13,547 nucleotides of DNA from Candidatus Caccovivens faecavium. Lineage in GTDB: Bacteria; Bacillota; Clostridia; Christensenellales; UBA1242. Under the pieces are notes generated by a model. The model was not told the DNA's origin. It was given only the letters and a program-made list of their open reading frames with translations, and made no database searches. The translations under genes and the position numbers were made by a program. The stretch covers positions 1-13,547 of the forward strand of contig DVLK01000017.1 in assembly GCA_018715545.1 (NCBI GenBank). Direction: 5' to 3'. Shown in pieces: positions 1-5,497 of this stretch. Within the stretch, counting starts at the first letter, position 1. The number at the start of each line of letters is the position of its first letter.

Positions 1-8
1 TAAAAATA

Positions 9-30
9 TTAGTTAAATTTTTTTAACTAA
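9..30 (-). terminator. Second hairpin downstream of fhs, near copy of the first
   Basis: A 9-bp AT-rich stem (9-17 with 22-30) is followed on the minus strand by TATTTTTA. Its core at 10-29 matches the core of the fhs terminator hairpin at 65-84 in 19 of 20 bases. It is a likely backup terminator, or a bidirectional one for whatever lies left of the window. Confidence 0.5.
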
Positions 31-61
31 ATTCTTACATACAATATTATATAAAGAAAAA

Positions 62-87
62 TGATAGTTAAATCTTTTTAACTATCA
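62..87 (-). terminator. Intrinsic terminator of fhs, overlapping its stop codon
   Basis: A perfect 10-bp stem (62-71 with 78-87) closes a 6-base loop and is followed on the minus strand by TTTTTCTTT. The TGA stop of fhs (85-87) is the first part of the 5' arm, so coding sequence and terminator overlap. Confidence 0.8.
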
Positions 88-1575
88 CCCGTCTTTCGGA
101 TGCTTCGGAAGTCCTGGCATTAAGTTGATTTTTCCGCATTGCGCCACAACAAACTTAGCCCCATTTTTAAGGCTTAAATCTTGCACTTTAAGCGTTTTGC
201 TTGTTTTATCTTTTTCATCTATAAGAGCATATTGACTTTTGGCAATTATCACCTCATAATTTTTTGCTAACTGTTCATATTTTTGTAATTTTTCCTCAAC
301 TACACCCACAAATTCAACATCACTAGCCCCATAAACTTTCTTAGCTATACATTCAATTTTTTCTTTAATGCTGGCACTTTTTGAATATGCAAATTTTAGC
401 TTTGTATTCTTTGTGTTTCCAATCAAAATTTTTGCAAGTTCACGACATCCCTCTCCGCCCTTTTCAAATGGATAGCATATACAGCATGGCACAGGACAAG
501 AACTCTTAAACTTCTCAATCTCTTTTTTATCATCGTTTTCAAAGTGATTTATAGCAACAACACAGCTTTTATTAAAGACATTCTTTATTGTGTCAATATG
601 TTTTAATACATTCTCTAACCCATGTTCCTTTAAAGCTTTCATGGTGACAACCAGAACAACAATATCAGCATCAAGTCTTGCTTCTCTGCATTTTAAATCA
701 AAAAACTTCTCAGCTCCAAGGTCCGCACCAAAGCCTGCCTCGGTCACAACAAAATCGGAATATGTGAGAGCTGTTTTTGTGGCAATAACACTATTCGTTC
801 CCTGTGCAATATTTGCAAAAGGTCCACCATGCACAAAACAAGGTGTCCCCTTCGCCGTCTGCACTAAATTTGGGTATATAGCATCCTTTAAAATCTTCAT
901 TAAAGAATTTACTATATTTAAATCCTTTGCAAAAACAAACTCACCCTTGCTATTTTCTCCAATTATTATATCACCAAGCCTTTTCCGTAAATCCTTTTCA
1001 TTCTCTGACAAGCAAAGAATAGCCATAATTTCACTTGCTGGCGTAATCACAAAACTGTCATGGCGAGGATGATTGTTTTTCAACTTTTCTTCATTTACCG
1101 TAATTTCTCTTAACGCCCTATCGTTTATGTCCATACAGCGCGGGAAAGTGACCTTTTGAATATCTAGTTCATTCCCCTGATATATATGATTGTCGATATT
1201 TGCGCATAGTAAATTGTTCGCAGTTGTAACCGCGTGCATATCACCAGTGAAGTGTAAGTTGATATCATCTGATGGCTCAACGGTCGCCTTACCGCCACCA
1301 GTTGCCCCGCCCTTCATACCAAAGGTCGGTCCAAGCGATGGCTCACGCAGAGCAAGCGAAACTTTCTTCCCTAAACTTTTTAATGCATCAGCTAGCCCAA
1401 TGGAAATTGTTGTTTTTCCTTCCCCGCTCTTTGTCGGCGTCATTGCTGTAACTAAGATAAGCTTGCCTTTTGGCGCAAATTTCAAACTTCTAATTTTTGC
1501 CTTATATCTTCCATAGCACTCTATATCTTCGTCTTTAATGCCAATTGATTTTGCAATTTTAACAATATCTTTCAT
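85..1575 (-). CDS. fhs: Formate-tetrahydrofolate ligase, short form
   Basis: Cytosolic enzyme that joins formate to tetrahydrofolate using ATP, giving 10-formyl-THF for one-carbon metabolism. The 496-residue product matches the family almost end to end: N-terminal helix with YGRYKAKI, P-loop TPTKSGEGKTT near residues 46-56, then ALREPSLGPTFGMKGGATGGG, INLHFTGDMHAVT, DNHIYQGNEL, HGGPFANIAQGTNSV, TEAGFGADLGAEKFFD and the late MPGLPKHP motif. Family members are usually near 556 residues. This one lacks the loop that normally follows the ALK-HG motif and stops right after MPGLPKHPKDG, without the usual final strand ending in GLF. The start ATG follows AGGAGG with a 4-base gap. The stop codon lies inside a terminator hairpin. 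It sits 106 bp after the nuclease pair with no clear terminator between, so read-through transcription is possible. Identity is secure; full activity of the shortened tail is inferred. Confidence 0.95.
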   Translation of the reverse strand: MKDIVKIAKSIGIKDEDIECYGRYKAKIRSLKFAPKGKLILVTAMTPTKSGEGKTTISIGLADALKSLGKKVSLALREPSLGPTFGMKGGATGGGKATVEPSDDINLHFTGDMHAVTTANNLLCANIDNHIYQGNELDIQKVTFPRCMDINDRALREITVNEEKLKNNHPRHDSFVITPASEIMAILCLSENEKDLRKRLGDIIIGENSKGEFVFAKDLNIVNSLMKILKDAIYPNLVQTAKGTPCFVHGGPFANIAQGTNSVIATKTALTYSDFVVTEAGFGADLGAEKFFDLKCREARLDADIVVLVVTMKALKEHGLENVLKHIDTIKNVFNKSCVVAINHFENDDKKEIEKFKSSCPVPCCICYPFEKGGEGCRELAKILIGNTKNTKLKFAYSKSASIKEKIECIAKKVYGASDVEFVGVVEEKLQKYEQLAKNYEVIIAKSQYALIDEKDKTSKTLKVQDLSLKNGAKFVVAQCGKINLMPGLPKHPKDG

Positions 1576-1616
1576 AACGCCTCCTAAAATCTCGCTTAAT
1601 AAACAGTAAAACTTTT

Positions 1617-1628
1617 AGTAAATTTACT
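1617..1628. promoter_or_regulatory. 12-bp palindrome upstream of fhs, candidate operator
   Basis: AGTAAATTTACT is a perfect palindrome in the sbcC-fhs gap, about 42 bp upstream of the fhs start. A further AGTAAA half-site lies at 1605-1610. It differs by one base from the site at 4541-4552 upstream of the nuclease operon. The site is seen; a regulatory role is inferred. I could not find a convincing fhs promoter in this gap. Confidence 0.3.
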
Positions 1629-1681
1629 TTCCTCATAAATTCGATAATTTAAATCAATTTAAACGATAACAAAAGCATTTC

Positions 1682-3406
1682 TTAAATATTTCGTGATGAA
1701 TGGCAAGTTAGTAGTATTATTTGATATTTTTGAGATAAATTTTTTAAGATCTGTCTTGCAACCTCTAAATTTTTGTCATCAAGATTGACAAAAGGGTCGT
1801 CTAAAATTATAAATGGCTTTTCCTTATCAAACACCAAATCAATAAGTGCAAATCGCTTGCATATTTCCACTAAGTCTTGCACGCCAGCACTCAAATATCC
1901 TTCTTCAAGCATATTTTGTTTTAAGTGAACATCCAAATTTCCGTCAACGATAAGTTCGTCACTCGTTATAAATTTTTTATAAAACTCATCAAATTTTTGT
2001 TGCACAGGCTTAACATATCTTGATGATAAATTTTCAGAAGAGATCAAAAGAAAGTTTTGTGTTGTTTCCAAAATTCTAATCTTATTGTTTAACTCTTCAC
2101 TCTTTTCTGTGTCTGCTTGAAGTTTGTCATCATACTCAGTTATAGGCAAAATGTCTAATTCGTTTTGATAATGTTTTAAATCATTCTCTCTTTCAACAAC
2201 GCCTCTTTGAGCGTCCCCTATTTTACTTACTACTTCTTCATAATAGTTGACAAAATTTCGAGGTGAACCATCAAAAAGCAAGTTTATTTGTTCATCAATC
2301 TTCTTAATTTCTTCTTCTTTTTGCTTTATTTTTTCGGATTTTTCAGTATTTTTATCAAAAAGTTCAGTTTTTTTCAATTTTTTTTCGTTTTTAAGGCTAT
2401 TATCTTTCTTTTTTTGTTTTAAATAGACAACTAGCAAAACAACTCCTAAGATAAACAGCACTGGACACGCCACTATAAAAGCGATATAATCAAGTGCAAA
2501 AAATAACCCAATAGATGCGATTGACAACACAAAGAAAAGAATAGATAAAACTAATGTCGTCTTTTTAACCTTAGGCATTTCTGCTTTTTCTTCCTCTTGT
2601 GTTTCGGCATCTTCGACTTCTTTTAAAGTTTCGTTGAGATACATCATGGTCGCGCTTTTCTCTGTCATCAATCTTTCATATTCTTTTTGTTTTGCGTCCA
2701 TTTCATCCTTAATGCGTTGATATAACTTTAACTTTTCCTCACTTTCGGCAAGATTATTTTTTGTGATGCTTATTTTATTTGTTAGCGCATTTTCTTTTAA
2801 TTGTAACTCTCTAAACCTTGCCTTATCGCTTTCAAGGTTCAAAGTTTTAAGTTCGCTTTTCAATTCTCTAATCTTTTGCTTAATCTTTTCGACCGCCTTA
2901 GAGAGTGCATCAACATCATCGCCATAAAGTTTGCCTGTTGAAAGCGAGGCCTTTATGTCATCATTTATTTCGCTTGGCAGTTCCTTTTGCCCAAAGAATA
3001 TTGTCGCGTCAAAGGTTTCCTTCCCAACACCAAAAAGTTCACGACCAATATTTGAAGAATACGCATCACTCTTTAAGTTATTTTCAGCGTTAAATAAGTA
3101 AAATTCATCAAGCGTTGCGGTGCGATTGAAAACGCGCCTAATCTTAAACACACCCTTTTCTGAAACAAAAACAAGCTCTCCGCCAAACTTTCCACCCTCA
3201 AAAGGCTGATATTTTGTGCGGTCGGTGAGTTTACTATTTTTTCTCGCATTTGCGCCAAGTCCATAAAACATCGCCTTGATAAAAGAGGCAAGCGTGGTTT
3301 TCCCATAGCCATTTTTCTCACAGATTGAAGTTACATTTTCATTAAAGGACACATCAACATTCTTTAATTTCCCAAACGCGTCTATGTGGCAAGATATCAA
3401 TTTCAT
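1682..3406 (-). CDS. SbcC/YhaN-like coiled-coil ATPase with a membrane hairpin
   Basis: A 574-residue SMC/Rad50-type ATPase, likely partner of the nuclease encoded just upstream. The N-terminal half-ATPase carries Walker A ICEKNGYGKTTL (residues 28-39), where the usual first Gly is Glu. Next come a Lys/Glu-rich coiled coil (about 170-275), two predicted membrane segments (about 283-333, LVLSILFFVLSIASIGLFF and IAFIVACPVLFILGVVLLVV), and a second coiled coil (about 335-450). The C-terminal half-ATPase has signature YLSAGVQDL (about 504-512), Walker B FIILDDPFVNLDD (about 531-543) and switch His in LTCHSS. It is much shorter than canonical SbcC (about 1000 residues) and lacks an obvious zinc hook. 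The membrane pair in the coiled coil is as I recall for Bacillus YhaN. The ATG overlaps the upstream stop as ATGA, with GGGGAGG as ribosome site, implying translational coupling. The role in DNA end processing at the membrane is inferred. Confidence 0.82.
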   Translation of the reverse strand: MKLISCHIDAFGKLKNVDVSFNENVTSICEKNGYGKTTLASFIKAMFYGLGANARKNSKLTDRTKYQPFEGGKFGGELVFVSEKGVFKIRRVFNRTATLDEFYLFNAENNLKSDAYSSNIGRELFGVGKETFDATIFFGQKELPSEINDDIKASLSTGKLYGDDVDALSKAVEKIKQKIRELKSELKTLNLESDKARFRELQLKENALTNKISITKNNLAESEEKLKLYQRIKDEMDAKQKEYERLMTEKSATMMYLNETLKEVEDAETQEEEKAEMPKVKKTTLVLSILFFVLSIASIGLFFALDYIAFIVACPVLFILGVVLLVVYLKQKKKDNSLKNEKKLKKTELFDKNTEKSEKIKQKEEEIKKIDEQINLLFDGSPRNFVNYYEEVVSKIGDAQRGVVERENDLKHYQNELDILPITEYDDKLQADTEKSEELNNKIRILETTQNFLLISSENLSSRYVKPVQQKFDEFYKKFITSDELIVDGNLDVHLKQNMLEEGYLSAGVQDLVEICKRFALIDLVFDKEKPFIILDDPFVNLDDKNLEVARQILKNLSQKYQIILLTCHSSRNI

Positions 3407-4497
3407 AACAGTATATCCTCCCCTTTAAGCGCCGACAGTCCGATCGTGGCTACCTTTTCTTTTTCTAAATCAGTCAGTTTACTAGCAAACACTTCCTTTA
3501 AAAATTCGCTTTTTAAGGAAAGCACATCTTCTTTGTAACTCTCAAAATCATAAAGCGTGGTTGTTTCATCCACTATGTCTAAATAGAAAAACTTGCCATA
3601 TAGGTTTTGCTTAATTAATTCCACTTGCACAGGGTTATCTTCGGTGTGTTTACCTCGGATTATAATCTTCACAAGGTCAGTTTTAGAAAGTTTTGAGGCA
3701 ATTTCTTCCACCTTTTGCATAATTTGAAAATGATTGACATCTGGCGTGATTGTAAGTTCAATCTTCCTATAATCATATTTACTAAAAGGAATAAACTCTC
3801 GTTTAAATTTTTGTCCATCTATATCTAAAAGATAAAAGCCCTTTTTATCTCCGATTTTCACAGTATCGTTAAAACTTTTGCCTTCCAAACACCCGCTATA
3901 CTGCCAAATTCCACGATTATCAATTTTGCCCTCTTGCTTTGCATGAATATGCCCAAGTGCCAAAAAATCAATATTTCTGCCCTGCAAATTGTTCGTATAA
4001 ACGCCGTTAAAATATTCGTCAGTCGTGTTTATTGGCTGATGGAGCATTAATATATTAAATCTATTTTTGTCAAAATCAATGGATGTATAGAATAGATTAT
4101 GCACATATCTAGATAGCGACGCTCCGCCTATTGTGACATTTTCGCCTATATCGACCTTAGAAAAATTCTCCTTAAATAAGATAAAATTTTTTGGCATTTC
4201 TTCATCTGCAAAAGGACAAAAGTTTGCGTCATGATTACCCCAAATATAGAAAAATTTGATGTTAGGATGACTTAATACCGCCTTTTTAAACAAATTTACA
4301 GAATTTTTACTCGGCGCTGGCACATCAAAAGTATCTCCACATAGAAGAATTGCACTCGCGCCGTTTGTTTCAGCATATTGCACTAAATCAAAAAAGTTTT
4401 GAAGAAGTTGATTTCTCTTCAATTTTCTCTCATCCGCGCCCAGCCCTTTCAATTCTTTAATATCAATATGAATATCTGCACAATGAATTATTTTCAT
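3403..4497 (-). CDS. SbcD/YhaO/Mre11-like metallophosphoesterase nuclease
   Basis: A calcineurin-like DNA exonuclease subunit. From the ATG at 4497 (364 residues) all metal-binding motifs are present: CADIH (D8, H10), GDTFD (D55), GNHD (N88, H89, D90), LMLHQP (H153) and GHIH (H183, H185). The C-terminal part (about 220-364) corresponds to the capping/partner-binding region. With the adjacent coiled-coil ATPase it should form an SbcCD- or YhaON-type complex acting on DNA ends in repair. An in-frame TTG start at 4524 would add nine residues, but it has no ribosome site, and the extra codons run through a consensus -10 box. MKIIHCADIH is also a typical family start, so 4497 is preferred. The ATG at 4497 also lacks a Shine-Dalgarno, consistent with a leaderless message. 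It overlaps the next gene by 4 bp. Confidence 0.88.
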   Translation of the reverse strand: MKIIHCADIHIDIKELKGLGADERKLKRNQLLQNFFDLVQYAETNGASAILLCGDTFDVPAPSKNSVNLFKKAVLSHPNIKFFYIWGNHDANFCPFADEEMPKNFILFKENFSKVDIGENVTIGGASLSRYVHNLFYTSIDFDKNRFNILMLHQPINTTDEYFNGVYTNNLQGRNIDFLALGHIHAKQEGKIDNRGIWQYSGCLEGKSFNDTVKIGDKKGFYLLDIDGQKFKREFIPFSKYDYRKIELTITPDVNHFQIMQKVEEIASKLSKTDLVKIIIRGKHTEDNPVQVELIKQNLYGKFFYLDIVDETTTLYDFESYKEDVLSLKSEFLKEVFASKLTDLEKEKVATIGLSALKGEDILL

Positions 4498-4504
4498 AAA
4501 ATAT

Positions 4505-4533
4505 ATTATATCAAATCCACTCAAAAAGACAAA
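4505..4533 (-). promoter_or_regulatory. Promoter of the nuclease operon, predicted to give a leaderless mRNA
   Basis: On the minus strand a perfect TATAAT (4505-4510) lies 7 bases before the ATG at 4497. Upstream is TTGTCT (4527-4532, spacer 16) or TTTGTC (4528-4533, spacer 17). Transcription would begin at about 4497-4498, essentially at the A of the start codon, which fits the absence of a ribosome site. Confidence 0.55.
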
Positions 4534-4540
4534 ATAAAAA

Positions 4541-4552
4541 AGTATATTTACT
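4541..4552. promoter_or_regulatory. AGTA-N4-TACT inverted repeat upstream of the nuclease promoter
   Basis: AGTATATTTACT lies about 8-14 bp upstream of the -35 box of the nuclease operon. It matches 11 of 12 bases of the palindrome upstream of fhs at 1617-1628. It is a candidate operator or activator site; AT-rich chance occurrence cannot be excluded. Confidence 0.28.
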
Positions 4553-4637
4553 AAAATTATATAGTCTGAAAAAATATGAAAAACATATTTATAATCTAAA
4601 AATGAAGTTTTTACACAAACAATAAAAAATCATAAAA

Positions 4638-4665
4638 AAATTTATAAGCCGAAACTTATAAATTT
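4638..4665 (-). terminator. Intrinsic terminator of yajC
   Basis: A perfect 11-bp stem (4638-4648 with 4655-4665), loop TTTCGG in the RNA sense, is followed on the minus strand by TTTTATG and a further T-rich stretch. It lies directly after the yajC stop and separates yajC from the nuclease operon. Confidence 0.8.
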
Positions 4666-4673
4666 CTCGTTCA

Positions 4674-5180
4674 TTATTTTTTTGATTTCTTTGTTTTTTT
4701 AGTGTCTTTTGTTTCAGCGGTTTCAACCACTTCTACCTCAGTGCTTTTTTCTGTCTCTTTCGAAGGAGTTTCGACAACAACCGTTTCTTCTTTAACAGCT
4801 TTCTCTTCTTTGCTTTCTTTTTTAGCCTCTTTCTTTTCAAGTTTAGCCTTTTCTTCTTCCTCTTTCTTTAAGGCTTCGGCTTTAAGTTCCTCTTCGCTCT
4901 TGAAAACGGTGTAAATAGCATAAGCGTCAACGGTCAAATAACTCTTTTCTTTTCCGCCTGTTTCGATAACAACAAGTTTCTGAGTTTCGTCAAATTTAAG
5001 TTCGGTGATAGTTCCATAAACTCCACTTGTTGTAAGCACCTTATCGCCCACTTTAAGCGAATTTGTCTGCTCTTGAATTTTCTGTGTTTCCTTTTTGTTC
5101 TTGCTGTTCATCATGATAGGAAGAGCGATTAACATCAAAACAACAATACCAATTAAAACATAGTTGATGACATTTTCCAT
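4674..5180 (-). CDS. yajC: YajC, Sec translocon accessory subunit with long charged tail
   Basis: Single-pass membrane protein that associates with SecDF and the Sec translocon. The N-terminus MENVINYVLIGIVVLMLIAL is one membrane span. It is followed by NSKNKKETQKIQEQTNSLKVGDKVLTTSGVYG and an ITELKFDETQKLVVIET stretch, the diagnostic YajC pattern. The domain ends near residue 90. A roughly 70-residue Lys/Glu-rich, low-complexity, probably disordered cytoplasmic tail then ends in a Lys cluster (TKKTKKSKK); common YajC proteins are 85-110 residues. An ATG two codons earlier (5186) is only one base from the GGAG, whereas the ATG at 5180 is 7 bases from it, so 5180 is preferred. secD and secF are not adjacent. 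It lies 12 bp after the small membrane peptide gene, in the same transcript. Confidence 0.9.
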   Translation of the reverse strand: MENVINYVLIGIVVLMLIALPIMMNSKNKKETQKIQEQTNSLKVGDKVLTTSGVYGTITELKFDETQKLVVIETGGKEKSYLTVDAYAIYTVFKSEEELKAEALKKEEEEKAKLEKKEAKKESKEEKAVKEETVVVETPSKETEKSTEVEVVETAETKDTKKTKKSKK

Positions 5181-5192
5181 GAACATTCTCCT

Positions 5193-5267
5193 TTATTTAA
5201 AATAGAACCCCATTAAAAGGATTAAGAAAATCACACAGAGCGGAATAGCTAGCTCATTGATACCCAT
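5193..5267 (-). CDS. 24-residue hydrophobic peptide ahead of yajC
   Basis: A short open frame of 24 codons plus TAA. It starts MGINELAIPLCVIFLILL and ends with MGFYFK, so it is essentially one membrane span with short ends. The ATG is preceded by AAAAGGAG with an 8-base gap, as good a ribosome site as any in the window. The stop lies 12 bp before the preferred yajC start, and the yajC ribosome site directly follows it, suggesting coupled translation. It is the first open frame after the promoter at 5388-5416. I do not recognise it by family. It may be a small Sec- or YajC-associated membrane peptide, or a regulatory leader peptide. Coding status is inferred from ribosome site, spacing and composition; function is unknown. 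Confidence 0.6.
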   Translation of the reverse strand: MGINELAIPLCVIFLILLMGFYFK

Positions 5268-5313
5268 GAAATTTTCTCCTTTTAATAGTAACATAGTTTA
5301 CTAAAATTTTCCA

Positions 5314-5383
5314 AACGAAATTAAGCGAAAAATGAAATTTTTATAATTTTATTAGCAAAATTTCTTCGCCGTCTTGTTTCGTT
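5314..5383 (-). ncRNA. Nested hairpin in the leader of the small-peptide-yajC mRNA
   Basis: Three perfectly complementary arm pairs nest inside one another: outer 5314-5320 with 5377-5383, middle 5325-5329 with 5365-5369, inner 5334-5341 with 5357-5364. They close a 15-base loop. The structure begins only a few bases after the predicted transcript start and ends about 46 bases before the peptide ATG. It matches no riboswitch class I know, and AT-rich sequence pairs easily, so it is tentative. Confidence 0.3.
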
Positions 5384-5387
5384 ACAC

Positions 5388-5416
5388 ATTCTAGCACAAA
5401 ATTTAAGTTGCGTCAA
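5388..5416 (-). promoter_or_regulatory. Promoter for the small-peptide-yajC transcript
   Basis: On the minus strand TTGACG (5411-5416), a 17-base spacer and TAGAAT (5388-5393) form a near-consensus housekeeping promoter. It implies a leader of about 115 bases. A weaker extended -10 (TGTTACTAT, about 5285-5293) overlaps an inverted repeat TAGTAA-N6-TTACTA (5286-5303) closer to the ATG. Confidence 0.7.
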
Positions 5417-5477
5417 TAGGGAAAATTTTTTATTTACTCAATATAACCGCTCTTAACCTACCATAATTGAGAAAAAA

Positions 5478-5497
5478 TAGCAATAAAAATATTGCTA
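5478..5497 (-). terminator. Intrinsic terminator of thrS, overlapping its stop codon
   Basis: A perfect 8-bp stem (5478-5485 with 5490-5497), 4-base loop, is followed by TTTTTT on the minus strand. The thrS TAG (5495-5497) is the start of the 5' arm, the same arrangement as in fhs. Confidence 0.75.

Noticed and set aside
590..1516. Two plus-strand open frames (590-1072 and 1190-1516) opposite fhs
   Set aside because: They lie wholly antisense to a strongly conserved enzyme gene, have no ribosome site, and their products are low-information reverse images.
1640..1670. AT-only inverted repeat after the sbcC-like gene as a terminator
   Set aside because: It lacks GC pairs and a following T-run on the minus strand, so it is not a convincing terminator.
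4498..4524. TTG at 4524 as start of the SbcD-like gene
   Set aside because: It lacks a ribosome site, the added residues are not part of the family, and the codons run through the TATAAT promoter box.
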